From assembly GCA_028275165.1 (NCBI GenBank), contig JAQCNF010000031.1, positions 1 through 36,906 of the forward strand: DNA of 36,906 nt. Direction: 5' to 3'. Of the stretch, positions 17,019 to 25,645 are shown piece after piece (the first letter of the stretch is position 1; each line of letters opens with the position of its first letter). Below the pieces are notes generated by a model. It did no database searches, was not told the DNA's origin, and was given only the letters and a program-made list of their open reading frames with translations. This stretch comes from Haloquadratum sp. (GTDB lineage: Archaea > Halobacteriota > Halobacteria > Halobacteriales > Haloferacaceae). Both the position numbers and the translations under genes were made by a program.

Positions 17019-17185
17019 TAAACAAGTCAGTAAATCGCCTCTGACTCAACTAAGAGAAGATGAACTCGGAATCATCACACAGACGAAACAAAAACTGATA
17101 AGTTCCGTTTGACCCCGACACATTCGTCCTGTTGCGCTGTAGAATACAGAGATTTATATCTACAGAGCATAGTTGATATCGAACG

Positions 17186-17872
17186 ATGCAAGAGAGTGTC
17201 TCCGGTTTCAAAATTCGGGGATCTTGGGGTGACGTAGTCGAACACGGTGAACGTATCACGCGCGCGCTCCGCGATGTTGATATTGATGGTGAAGCGTTTG
17301 AAGAATGGGATGAGTGGCGCCCGAAGTCGCATGAACGATTGAGTGAGGACGTCTCGAAGAAAACCGCCGCTCAGGCTAGCGTGAGCGAGGGAAAGGGCGA
17401 ACAGGCTGGGAAAGGCCCAGATGAGGACCTTCAGACAGCCGGTGAGTTGTTATCAGAATCATATGAACACGTAGGCAATGGTGAGTCAACCTCAGCCGTC
17501 AAGCGCTGGTCAGACTCACTCGGGTATGTCAAACGCGCGGCTGACTCTGCAGGTCGCCGTGCATTACGTCGTGTTGAAGACACTGTATATCAACGCGTTA
17601 TGACGCAGATTGCACCGTATTATTTCGACAATGAGCTGATCAGCGCAAATATTCAGAAATCATCACATGGTGAGGAAAATATTGCATTTATTTTCGAGGT
17701 AAATATTAACGATGATCGACTCAAAACAGATATAAGCACACAGTTGGGCAAATATGATGAGGAGGTAAGTCGATGGCATGTTGATACAGAAAAGGCAACT
17801 GAGACCGCTGAAGCAGCAGAGGGCGTTGAGGAGCCAAACTCCGAACAATCACTCAGTCCGACGACAAATTGA
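17186..17872 (+). CDS. DUF5828-like haloarchaeal protein
   Basis: A 228-residue protein with an N-terminal conserved block (FKIRGSWGDVVEHGERITRA), a charged low-complexity middle (residues about 55-95), and a second block (RWSDSLGYVKRAADSAGRRA, then MTQIAPYYFDNELISANIQK). The Glu/Ala-rich end is probably disordered. I recall this protein as haloarchaeal DUF5828, from memory and not from a search. A TATA-like tttatat lies about 30 bases before the ATG. No enzymatic motif is visible; the paired RGSWGD and YFDNE blocks suggest a nucleic-acid or protein-binding role, but nothing proves it. Confidence 0.75.
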   Translation: MQESVSGFKIRGSWGDVVEHGERITRALRDVDIDGEAFEEWDEWRPKSHERLSEDVSKKTAAQASVSEGKGEQAGKGPDEDLQTAGELLSESYEHVGNGESTSAVKRWSDSLGYVKRAADSAGRRALRRVEDTVYQRVMTQIAPYYFDNELISANIQKSSHGEENIAFIFEVNINDDRLKTDISTQLGKYDEEVSRWHVDTEKATETAEAAEGVEEPNSEQSLSPTTN

Positions 17873-17896
17873 GCAAAATACACCCCCTGTTTGGAG

Positions 17897-18136
17897 ATGA
17901 CTGAGCTTCTTCATATTGAGTCTGGCGAGCTCACGACTGCAGAGATCATGTCTGCTATCGAGTCGGGGAGCCGCGTTGTAGTTAGTGCAGCTATGTTAGG
18001 CGGGTCTCATACTGTTTCGCTTCGACACGATGGTGAAGTATACTACTGTGATACGCCAACGACGCTGCACAAGCACACAAACCCAGACGAAATGCGTGAG
18101 TGTATCGAGAAGATGGGATACAGCAGCTCATCTTGA
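17897..18136 (+). CDS. Small conserved haloarchaeal protein
   Basis: A 79-residue soluble protein with a compact alpha/beta pattern (TAEIMSAIESGSRVVVSAAM, then SHTVSLRHDGEVYYCDTPTT, then a helix with MRECIEKMGY). It starts 24 bases after the stop of the DUF5828-like gene, so they probably share a transcript. The ATG at 17897 is preferred to the TTG at 17891. No family function is recognised. Confidence 0.7.
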   Translation: MTELLHIESGELTTAEIMSAIESGSRVVVSAAMLGGSHTVSLRHDGEVYYCDTPTTLHKHTNPDEMRECIEKMGYSSSS

Positions 18137-18152
18137 GGACATATTCTCTAAA

Positions 18153-18173
18153 ATAGCATGGTACTTTTGCTAT
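18153..18173. promoter_or_regulatory. Inverted repeat upstream of the HTH gene, candidate operator
   Basis: ATAGCA (18153-18158) and TGCTAT (18168-18173) form a perfect dyad with a 9-base spacer. It lies 21-41 bases before the ATG of the HTH regulator, over the expected TATA and transcription-start zone. A winged-helix dimer bound here would block the promoter, so autoregulation is plausible. Confidence 0.45.
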
Positions 18174-18193
18174 CGTAGCTCCCAGTTACGTAC

Positions 18194-18589
18194 ATGAGCG
18201 AGTCACCTGCTTTCAATCAACTCTTAGACACAGAAAACCCAAGCTTCCAGCAAGTTCTCGGGTGTGTCTTCGGTATTCAAAAACACGAAAGTGAGACGTA
18301 TTTATTGCTGCTTGAACACCCTGGCAGCACAGTCGCTGAGTTAGCCGAACGTGCTGACCGTGACCGCAGTAATGTCAACCGATCACTCTCGACGTTGATG
18401 GATAAAGGCTTGGCTGATCGAAACCGGCGATTGCTTGATCCTGGTGGATACGTGTATCAATATACCGCAACGGAGCTCCCAGAAGCCAAATCAAGACTCC
18501 ACTCAGCGCTTGATGCGTGGGCCGACTCGGTTCACAATTGTATCGATACGTATGGAATCGATGAGGTCCCCTCAAGCGAGCCCACATGA
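18194..18589 (+). CDS. Winged-helix HTH transcriptional regulator (TrmB/MarR-like)
   Basis: A 131-residue protein. After a variable N-terminus, residues about 25-90 form a winged helix: helix (FGIQKHESETYLLLLEHPG), turn helix (TVAELAERADRDRSNVNRSL), wing (GLADRNRRLLDPGGYVYQYT). The final helical part (residues 95-120) may form the dimer interface. The SNVNRSLSTLMDKG recognition helix resembles the haloarchaeal TrmB-like family. No ligand domain is present. It lies 99 bases upstream of thrC on the same strand; a role in its control is a guess from position. The start ATG at 18194 is preceded by a dyad. Confidence 0.82.
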   Translation: MSESPAFNQLLDTENPSFQQVLGCVFGIQKHESETYLLLLEHPGSTVAELAERADRDRSNVNRSLSTLMDKGLADRNRRLLDPGGYVYQYTATELPEAKSRLHSALDAWADSVHNCIDTYGIDEVPSSEPT

Positions 18590-18658
18590 TTTATTCACAG
18601 AGAGAACACTGAGTTCGTTTCAGACAATAACCGTCGCAGCTCAATCAAACCGCCCTCC

Positions 18659-18664
18659 TTTTTA
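18659..18664 (+). promoter_or_regulatory. TATA-like box of thrC
   Basis: ttttta lies 25-30 bases before the thrC ATG at 18689, the spacing of a leaderless transcript. It also argues for the ATG over the upstream TTG at 18677, which would lie inside the promoter. Confidence 0.5.
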
Positions 18665-18688
18665 CGCCGGGCAGCGTTGCACTGTTCA

Positions 18689-19954
18689 ATGAGCCTCAAA
18701 CTCAGCGCCGCTGCCCCAACCGTGCCCGCCGAGGCCCAAAACGGCGTCTGGCTTGCGGACATTGAGACCGGCGAGACTTATGCACCATTCGACGAAATCC
18801 GGTATACCGGTGAAGACGGTAACCTCTTAGAGGTTCGTTACGCGGAACTACCGACATTTGCCGATTTTAAAGGTCAGGGGCGAGGTGTCTGGCGATATCA
18901 CGCTGCACTCCCGTTTAGAACAGGCGTAACACTTCCAGAGGGCGATACTCCCCTACACAAAGCCCCTCGTATTCGCGATGAGATTGGTATCAATTCACTT
19001 CGCGTCAAGCATGAGGGGATGAACCCGACGGGGTCGTTCAAAGACCGGGGCATGACTGTTGGTGTTCGAGTAGCCAAGGAACTTGGTGTTGACCGGCTTG
19101 CTTGTGCCTCGACTGGTAATACATCGGCTGCTCTTGCAGCGTATGGCGCTCGCGGTGGCATGGAAACACTTGTTTTGTTACCCGCCGGGAAAGTTGCATC
19201 AGGGAAGATTGCTCAAGCGGCGCTTCATGATGCTCGGATTCTTGAGGTCGATGGTAACTTCGATAACTGTTTAGATATCGTCCAGGACCTGGCACAAAAA
19301 GGAGAAGTGTATCTACTCAACTCGCTGAATCCGTTTCGGCTTGAGGGGCAGAAAACGATTGGTATAGAAATACTCGAACGATTCATGGCCGAAGAAGGGG
19401 TGTTCCCTGATCGGATTGTCCTTCCAGTTGGTAATGCAGGAAACACATCTGCGCTATACAAAGCATTTCGCGAACTCGTCCAGTCGGGAGCGCTCGATCC
19501 AACAGAAGTTCCCCGGTTGACGGGAGTCCAAGCTGCTGGTGCAGCCCCAATGGTGGAGGCTGTTGAGCATGGGTGGGATGGTATTCAACGGTGGGAGTCA
19601 GTTGAGACACGAGCGACGGCGATTCGAATCGGAAATCCAGTGAATGCGCCGAAAGCACTCCCAGGCATCCGAGAAACGGGCGGGACAGCAGTCGATGTCT
19701 CTGACGATGAGATTACAGATGCTCAGCAAAGCCTTGCAAAAGAGGGGATTGGCGTCGAGCCTGCGTCGGCAGCCTCTATTGCAGGCCTTCGCAAACTCAG
19801 AGATCGTGGTGTCGTCGATTCAACCGAAAATGTGGTCTGTCTCACTACTGGACATCTGCTCAAAGACACAGACGAAGCGTTCAAAGCTGGGGGCGACCCC
19901 GAACCAGTTGCTAATGACACTGATGCTGTTCTTCAGCATATCGGTGCGAAGTGA
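18689..19954 (+). CDS. thrC: Threonine synthase
   Basis: PLP enzyme that converts O-phosphohomoserine to threonine; 421 residues. The PLP lysine is in NPTGSFKDRGMT (residues about 110-121), the phosphate-binding strand is CASTGNTSAALAAYGA, and GNAGNTSALYKAF lies in the second half; VGVEPASAASIAGL-like (here IGVEPASAASIAGL) closes the PLP site. Residues 1-90 hold the N-terminal threonine-synthase domain; there is no Cys4 zinc ribbon in it. Alternative calls in the same fold type (threonine dehydratase) are less likely because of this N-terminal domain. IS relics follow about 100 bases after the stop. Confidence 0.93.
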   Translation: MSLKLSAAAPTVPAEAQNGVWLADIETGETYAPFDEIRYTGEDGNLLEVRYAELPTFADFKGQGRGVWRYHAALPFRTGVTLPEGDTPLHKAPRIRDEIGINSLRVKHEGMNPTGSFKDRGMTVGVRVAKELGVDRLACASTGNTSAALAAYGARGGMETLVLLPAGKVASGKIAQAALHDARILEVDGNFDNCLDIVQDLAQKGEVYLLNSLNPFRLEGQKTIGIEILERFMAEEGVFPDRIVLPVGNAGNTSALYKAFRELVQSGALDPTEVPRLTGVQAAGAAPMVEAVEHGWDGIQRWESVETRATAIRIGNPVNAPKALPGIRETGGTAVDVSDDEITDAQQSLAKEGIGVEPASAASIAGLRKLRDRGVVDSTENVVCLTTGHLLKDTDEAFKAGGDPEPVANDTDAVLQHIGAK

Positions 19955-20055
19955 TATGCCCACCCTGAAGCAGCTTCCACTCCGAGTGGAATTCCGACAA
20001 AATCGCTGAATTGGGATTTCAACTTATGTTCGCGCCACTGTTCTTTTACTCTGTC

Positions 20056-20565
20056 TTACTGTTGACATCCTCCCGCGCCTGAATACGCGGGAATCCCACG
20101 GTACCGCACCGCTGAGTTGGGATATGACGGTTCGCGGTTCACGACCTGTTCTCGCGGGGCAAAACTGCCCTCGCTGCGGTCGAACAGGCGAACCCCTAAT
20201 TGTGCCAACCAGCCGTTATCCCTCTCCCATCCGTGGCGAGACTCGGGAGTAGCTTTTATCGGACGTTCTCCGTACCATTCACATCAGCGTTCGCCACCAT
20301 ATTGCACACGTACAGTCCACGCTCCACACGCTGGTTATCGTCCGTATGACCACATGCTGAACACGACTTCGATGTATCGCGCTCCGACATCAACTCCACG
20401 TCGATGCCCTCGGCTTCCGGCTTGTAGTTGAGGAGCGTCGTGAACCGATTGAACGCCCACCCGTGTAAGTCATGCCGTGGCCGCCCCAATTTCGAGACTC
20501 ACCAGTCTCGTTGTCTTCTCGGATTCCACTGAGGTCGCCAACGACAAGCGTACCTGAGAACCGAG
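20056..20565 (-). pseudogene. C-terminal TnpB remnant with nonsense and frameshift changes
   Basis: On the minus strand the remnant begins at about 20565 (SGTLVVGDLSGIREDNETGE) in the RuvC-like part. After a frameshift near 20485 it continues GRPRHDLHGWAFNRFTTLLN and the zinc finger KSCSACGHTDDN ... GLYVCNM, where the second C-x-x-C has lost one cysteine. After NGTENVR a CAA-type codon has become TAA (20258-20256). A further frameshift then restores NGWLAQLGVRLFDRSEGSF and APREQV, which are typical tails. The N-terminal half is missing. In intact relatives the element's right end follows directly, and its hairpin is still here. Confidence 0.8.
20072..20091 (-). repeat. Right-end hairpin of the TnpB remnant
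   Basis: CCCGCG-CCTGAATA-CGCGGG forms a perfect 6-bp stem after TTGACATCCT. The same TGACATCCTCCC lead-in precedes the right-end hairpin of the other element at 5366-5377, so both are ends of related IS200/IS605 elements. Confidence 0.65.
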
Positions 20566-20569
20566 GAAA

Positions 20570-20640
20570 CGCGCACCCTGCATATCCCCTTCGGGAAATC
20601 CCCGCCTACGGTGGGGAGGACGTCAAAGCAAGCGGCTCTT
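20570..20640 (+). mobile_element. Right-end fragment of a second, oppositely oriented IS200/IS605 element
   Basis: Read on the minus strand the segment gives TTTGACGTCCTCCCC followed by a CC/GG-rich hairpin (plus-strand 20600-20616), the same lead-in as the right ends at 5366 and 20062, but facing the other way. No coding part of this element remains; it abuts the 5' break of the minus-strand TnpB remnant at about 20565. Decayed and immobile. Confidence 0.45.
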
Positions 20641-20779
20641 ACATCCTCATCTCAAGGATAAGAGACGGCTGATTGGCGTAGCTCACACGAATTCATGTCG
20701 AATTTGTATAAATGATAATGTTCTCAATTCAGCGGTAATGATGCTGTTCGATTCCCGGGTATTCAGGCGCAGCAGGATG

Positions 20780-22375
20780 TCAAGAGGGGTCCTCGCCGTT
20801 TAGGGTCAGATATTTTACGTTGATCATTCGCTCGTCATCAAGAATTGTTTCAACGACATCATCAGGCACTGGATCATCAAGATTGTATATTGTCAGTGCC
20901 TCTCCCCCGGCTTCGTCACGGCGCGCATTGAACATGCCAGCAATGTTGATATCATGCTCTCCTAAGACCGATCCAATAAATCCGATGACACCCGGCTTGT
21001 CATCGTTTCGAGCTACGAGCATCTTTCCATGCGGGACAGCATCGACCCGGTATTTGTTAATACGGACGATACGCTGCTCGTTTCCAGTAAAGAGCGTTCC
21101 GCTAATTTCAACCGATTCGTGGTCATCCCCTACTTTCACACTAATAAGACTCTGAAAGTCATCAGATTGCATCCGCTTTGATTCAGTGACATCGATACCA
21201 CGGTCCTCAGCTATCTGTGGTGCGTTCACTGCATTAACCTGCCATTCAAGTGGGTCAAACACGCCTTTCAATGCCGATGCGGTCACTAATTCAATGTCCT
21301 CTTGGGCGATGTTCCCTTCATATGTGACTTCGACGCCTGATATGCGGCCATCAAGCAGTTGCGCGGCCACTTTACCTGCTGTCTCAGCGAGGTCAACATA
21401 AGGCCGGATCCGTGGAAAGACACTTTCATCAACTGACGGTGCGTTCAGTGCGTTCACGACTGGTTCACCATTGAACGCTGCCTGAACTTGATTTGCGACC
21501 GAAATAGCAACACTTTCTTGAGCTGCCTCAGTTGAGGCACCAAGATGCGGTGTCACCACGACATTCTCGACGTCCAGTAGTGGATGACTGGCCGGAATTG
21601 GTTCATTAGCGAACACATCAACGGCTGCCCCAGCAAGTGTCCCTTCATCAACGGCCGCTGCGAGTGCCGTCTCATCAACGACGCCTCCTCGTGCACAGTT
21701 AATCAGATACCCGCCCTCAAGCATCTCAAGCTCATCTTCAGCAATCATTCCTTCAGTTTCCGGAGTAAGTGGCGTATGGACTGTTAAGAAATCTGCTTGG
21801 TTCAGACAGGCCTCAAACCCAACCATTTCGGCACCAAGGCGGTCAGCACGCTCCTCGCTAATATAGGGGTCGTAAGCAACGAGGTTCATTCCGAGTCCGT
21901 CCAGTCGCTTGGCTACTTCCTGTCCAACCCGACCGAGTCCGACGATACCGAGCGTTTTGCCATTTAATTCGGTTCCAAGATAGTCCCCCTTTGCCCATTC
22001 GCCTGATTTCAGCCGCTGATGTGCCTGTGGAATTGAGCGTGCCTCAGCAAAGGCCATAGCCACTGAGTGTTCAGCAGCGGCCCGGACGTTTCCATCTGGT
22101 GCATTCGCGACAATGACTCCGTGGTCAGTTGCTGCATCAATATCAATATTGTCAACACCAATCCCAGCTCGCCCAACGATGACTAAATCAGAGGCAGCAT
22201 CAAACACAGCGTCAGTGACTTCTGTTCCAGATCTGACAATAAGTGCACTGCTGTCACTTACTGCCCTGAGGAGTGGCTCACCACTGATATCATATGCTGT
22301 TTCCACGACATGACCTGCCTCACGTAACTGGTTAATACCAGCATCATCTATTGGATCGGTAACCAGCACTTTCAT
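20780..22375 (-). CDS. serA: D-3-phosphoglycerate dehydrogenase
   Basis: First enzyme of serine synthesis, oxidising 3-phosphoglycerate with NAD; 531 residues, the long archaeal/Bacillus type. Domains: substrate-binding N-terminus; Rossmann domain with GIVGLGRVGQEVAKRL (residues about 144-159) and the catalytic RGGVVDE, Glu and HLGAST; an intervening domain (about 320-450); and a C-terminal ACT domain (about 455-531, NDDKPGVIGFIGSVLGEHDI) that can bind serine for feedback control. It is divergent from serB, the third step, across 134 bases, so both ends of the pathway share one control region. SerC is not in the window. Confidence 0.95.
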   Translation of the reverse strand: MKVLVTDPIDDAGINQLREAGHVVETAYDISGEPLLRAVSDSSALIVRSGTEVTDAVFDAASDLVIVGRAGIGVDNIDIDAATDHGVIVANAPDGNVRAAAEHSVAMAFAEARSIPQAHQRLKSGEWAKGDYLGTELNGKTLGIVGLGRVGQEVAKRLDGLGMNLVAYDPYISEERADRLGAEMVGFEACLNQADFLTVHTPLTPETEGMIAEDELEMLEGGYLINCARGGVVDETALAAAVDEGTLAGAAVDVFANEPIPASHPLLDVENVVVTPHLGASTEAAQESVAISVANQVQAAFNGEPVVNALNAPSVDESVFPRIRPYVDLAETAGKVAAQLLDGRISGVEVTYEGNIAQEDIELVTASALKGVFDPLEWQVNAVNAPQIAEDRGIDVTESKRMQSDDFQSLISVKVGDDHESVEISGTLFTGNEQRIVRINKYRVDAVPHGKMLVARNDDKPGVIGFIGSVLGEHDINIAGMFNARRDEAGGEALTIYNLDDPVPDDVVETILDDERMINVKYLTLNGEDPS

Positions 22376-22509
22376 ACGCGTATCTGCTTTCGGTTTGTGA
22401 ATAAGTGTTTCTTCATCGGTATCTGAGTCTATCTATGCTGCACGGTTGATTAATATAGCTAAGACTCAAAGAGTACAAAATTTAAATCAAGTTCAGCCGT
22501 GAATTAAAT
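22376..22509. promoter_or_regulatory. Shared serA-serB divergent promoter region
   Basis: For serB, tttaaat at 22481-22487 lies 23-29 bases before the ATG, a good leaderless TATA box. For serA, on the minus strand, cttattca lies about 28 bases before its ATG. The spacing leaves about 70 bases in which a regulator could act on both genes; I see no strong dyad. Confidence 0.5.
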
Positions 22510-23160
22510 ATGAGCCTCGTGGCATTCGACTTTGACGGGACACTCTCCGACTCGGAAATGACAGTTTTGTTAGCGAAGGAGCAAGGCGTCGCTGATCAGG
22601 TCGAAGATATCACCACACGAGCCATGAATGATGAGATCTCGTATGCAGAAAGTCTCAGAACCCGCGTCGAATTATTGGCTGGACTCACTCCAACACAGAT
22701 TAAGACTGCCTTTGAATCGGTGACACTTCGCACGCATGCAGCAGATCTTCTCATCCAACTCCGCGAGGCAGGTCACACGGTTGTGATTCTTACTGGTGGA
22801 TTTGAGCGCGGGGTTCAGACAGCCCTTCGAAATGAAAGCGGGTATGTAGATGAAATTGTCGCAAACCGCCTGCAGACCGATGAAGGGGTCCTAACAGGCG
22901 ATGTGAGTGGCCCACTGATTGAAGATACTAAAGATGAAGTGCTCTACTCACTCGCCCACAGCAAGAGCTACGATGTTGATGAGACAGTGGCGATTGGCGA
23001 CGGAGCAAACGATCTTCCGATGTTGCAGGTCGCCGATCACGCGATTGGGTTTAATCCAAAACCAGCGGTCAGTAGTGCCTGTGACATCACCGTTGAGTCG
23101 ATGTTAGCGTTAGGTGAAGCGTTCGCCAATTACGGCCTGCTTGATTCTGCACTGCGCTGA
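22510..23160 (+). CDS. serB: Phosphoserine phosphatase
   Basis: HAD-superfamily phosphatase that completes serine synthesis; 216 residues, the ordinary archaeal size without an ACT domain. Motif I is AFDFDGTLSDSE with nucleophile D7 and acid/base D9; motif II is VVILTGGFERGV; motif III Lys and motif IV are in the GPLIEDTKDEVL and VAIGDGANDLPML stretches. The GGFERG and GDGANDLPM forms are characteristic of SerB and not of other HAD enzymes. It converges with the helicase gene, whose stop lies five bases after the serB stop. Context with serA strongly supports the function. Confidence 0.92.
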   Translation: MSLVAFDFDGTLSDSEMTVLLAKEQGVADQVEDITTRAMNDEISYAESLRTRVELLAGLTPTQIKTAFESVTLRTHAADLLIQLREAGHTVVILTGGFERGVQTALRNESGYVDEIVANRLQTDEGVLTGDVSGPLIEDTKDEVLYSLAHSKSYDVDETVAIGDGANDLPMLQVADHAIGFNPKPAVSSACDITVESMLALGEAFANYGLLDSALR

Positions 23161-23164
23161 GTCA

Positions 23165-25501
23165 TCAGTCGACAGTGACTTGCTTTTGAGCTTGAATCGG
23201 TGTCAGCGGGAGTGTCGGAAAAGAGATCTCAGCGATATAATTCAACTTTGCAGTTTCAGCGCCGAAGACACCGACTGGCACTGTCATCGAGTTCTTCAGA
23301 TATCCATCGTGTGTGAGCATCTCAACATCATTTACTGTCACCCGGACAGCGACGGGCGCACCACCCCCACAATTTTTGATTGTGACTTTAGACATCTGGT
23401 TCTCACCGCGGGTAATCATATCTGGCATCGTATCCCAGCTTACCGTAACCCGCGGAAACTCTCTGGCGTTTTTAATAATTTGGTCTGCTACCCCCTCTGA
23501 CAGCCCAGCGCGAACAAGTTCACCAGCCCCAGCTTCGATGATATCTACAGGAGTCTTCAGTCCCCCGTTGGCAAGTGTTTCGGCTCGTGTTGCCCCTATT
23601 CCATCCACGGCAGTGAGCGCGACTGCATCTCGTGAGACTCCATGCTCAACACGCGCCTCAACACGACAGGCCAAGTTAGCTGTGCGCGGTCCACTGAACT
23701 CAGCAACAAACTCCCTCAGTGCTGAAAGCAGTCGAAGCCCATTCTGCTTGATAATCCACGCATCCGACCGCAGATCAGACGGAAGTTTATTATTTATTCC
23801 CGCGTGCAAAATCGCCAATACCTTTCGAGATCCACCCTCCAGATCGGTCGAAACGCGGTCTAACACAGCGGCAATTGCATCGGTTTCATTTTGCCGAGCA
23901 GACACAGAATTAAATTCGTCAGCGTTCGCGACAGTCTCTAAGATCATATCGCTGGTAATCGTTGGCTGCTGACTGAGCTCGTAGAACTGCTCAGCCGTGT
24001 GAAGTCGAAGATAGTACTTTGATGCTAGCTGGCCGAGCTTTGTTGTCGTGACGCTCAAATCATCACCCATCTCAACAAAACCCCGCTCAACCAATGAGTC
24101 AAGTGTTGTTCGGAGCTGCTCTTTGAGCGTTTCAAACCCATATGTCGCTGGACGGGACTGTGCGCGCTGATAAAAGAAAGTGGTCTGTAACCAGCTAAAC
24201 ACATCTTCAAGATCGCGTATCGTTCCCATCGCAATTTCAGCGTTGAGATGTGAATCGAGATCTTCTTCGAGTTGAGATTCGATCGCTTTGCCTTCCTTTA
24301 ACAACTCCTGATATCGATGTTCATCTGATTGATCGCAAATCACCCACCCATAGCCGATATCATCATAGCCAGGTCGACCTGCTCGACCAAGCATCTGTAG
24401 AATATCGAGCGGCGAGATATCTACTTCACCCTCCAAGGGATCGTGATACTTCGTATCTCGAATAACGACACATCTGGCTGGTAGGTTGACTCCCCACGCA
24501 AGTGTCGATGTTGAGAAGAGGAGTTGGATCCTACCTGATTTGAACCACGACTCAACCCGGTCACGATCATCCTTAGCCAGTCCCGCATGGTGGAATCCAA
24601 TACCATCTGGAGCAACAGACGCCAACGTTTCATTGCTCAGATTGGTGAGTTGTTCATGAAAGCTAAGCTCATTGCGCTCTTGACCCTGAGTACTAATGTC
24701 AATCTCCTCAGCAGCCTTCTTGGCTGCTTGAACAGCATCTTGCCGCGATGAGACAAAGACAAGCCCCTGTCCATCTTCGCTAAGATGTGGCTTGACAATA
24801 TCAAGTGTTCGATAAAGACGCCGGTATTTATCAGCGAAACTATTCTCACCGTGTGTGTATGTTTGAACGTTAGCGTACAGGTCGACTGGTCTGTACTCTT
24901 CATCGAACTGGAATGTTGTCTCATCAGGTGCATCCAGCCAAGCGGCGACATCATCAATATTTGGCATTGTCGCAGAGAGAGCAATGATCCGAGGATCGCA
25001 GAGGCGTCGTAATCGCGAGACAGTTACCTCAAGAACACCGCCGCGGGCAGCCGAGTCTAATAGATGTACTTCGTCAATCACACAGCAGTCAATATCCGTC
25101 ACAAATGCATATCGCGCTGACTGGTGCTTGCGGGTTGCTGAGTCAGTCTTCTCAGGCGTCATCACCAGAATGTCCGCTCGCTCTGCCCGACGTGGATTTA
25201 ATTCTCGTTCGCCAGTGACGACATATACGGAGTACCCAAGTGATTCAAATCGCTCCCACTCGGCCTCTTTCTCATTTGTTAGCGCACGAAGCGGTGCGAT
25301 AAAAAGTGCAGTGCCATCATTCGCAAGTGTCCGACAAATAGCCAACTCTGCGAGCGCTGTTTTGCCACTTGCTGTCGGTGCTGCAGTTACGATGTTCTCC
25401 GTATTGTCAATTATCGCCGGTGCTGCTTCTTTTTGCATTTGATTAAATTCATCAAAATCAAATGCATCCGCGAACTCGGGGACGACGTCTGTTACCTTCA
25501 C
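23165..25501 (-). CDS. Ski2/Hel308-like DNA or RNA helicase with C-terminal beta domain
   Basis: A 778-residue SF2 helicase. Walker A is APTASGKTALAE (about residues 41-52), Walker B is VIDEVHLL (141-148), motif III is ALSATMPN, and motif VI is QMLGRAGRPGYD. A winged helix and ratchet follow, then a helix-hairpin-helix (LTAVDGIGATRAETLANGG). The last 85 residues (VSWDTMPDMITRGENQMSKV to the end) look like an Ig/FN3-type beta domain, as in the Sec63/Brr2 tail. I chose the GTG at 25501 (VKVTDVVPEFADAF) over the ATG at 25618, which would add 39 residues rich in Arg, Gly and Pro that do not look native. It is divergent from endA; the true Hel308 orthologue may be elsewhere. Confidence 0.88.
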   Translation of the reverse strand: MKVTDVVPEFADAFDFDEFNQMQKEAAPAIIDNTENIVTAAPTASGKTALAELAICRTLANDGTALFIAPLRALTNEKEAEWERFESLGYSVYVVTGERELNPRRAERADILVMTPEKTDSATRKHQSARYAFVTDIDCCVIDEVHLLDSAARGGVLEVTVSRLRRLCDPRIIALSATMPNIDDVAAWLDAPDETTFQFDEEYRPVDLYANVQTYTHGENSFADKYRRLYRTLDIVKPHLSEDGQGLVFVSSRQDAVQAAKKAAEEIDISTQGQERNELSFHEQLTNLSNETLASVAPDGIGFHHAGLAKDDRDRVESWFKSGRIQLLFSTSTLAWGVNLPARCVVIRDTKYHDPLEGEVDISPLDILQMLGRAGRPGYDDIGYGWVICDQSDEHRYQELLKEGKAIESQLEEDLDSHLNAEIAMGTIRDLEDVFSWLQTTFFYQRAQSRPATYGFETLKEQLRTTLDSLVERGFVEMGDDLSVTTTKLGQLASKYYLRLHTAEQFYELSQQPTITSDMILETVANADEFNSVSARQNETDAIAAVLDRVSTDLEGGSRKVLAILHAGINNKLPSDLRSDAWIIKQNGLRLLSALREFVAEFSGPRTANLACRVEARVEHGVSRDAVALTAVDGIGATRAETLANGGLKTPVDIIEAGAGELVRAGLSEGVADQIIKNAREFPRVTVSWDTMPDMITRGENQMSKVTIKNCGGGAPVAVRVTVNDVEMLTHDGYLKNSMTVPVGVFGAETAKLNYIAEISFPTLPLTPIQAQKQVTVD

Positions 25502-25645
25502 CGTCGGCCCCCCTGGCTGATTTTCCCGTTTGGCACGACGGTTCGGAGCTTCACACACAAAACCTGGTCTCTGGAAGCAAAGACGTTTCTCTCCTTTCGA
25601 CACTGTATCGACGTCCATTTGCCCTCTGCGGTATCACTATCATAT

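Noticed and set aside
25433-25645. N-terminal extension of endA by 71 residues
   Set aside because: It runs over the start of the divergent helicase and reads as Arg-, His- and Pro-rich sequence, unlike the rest of the protein; the ATG at 25646 gives the expected EndA start.
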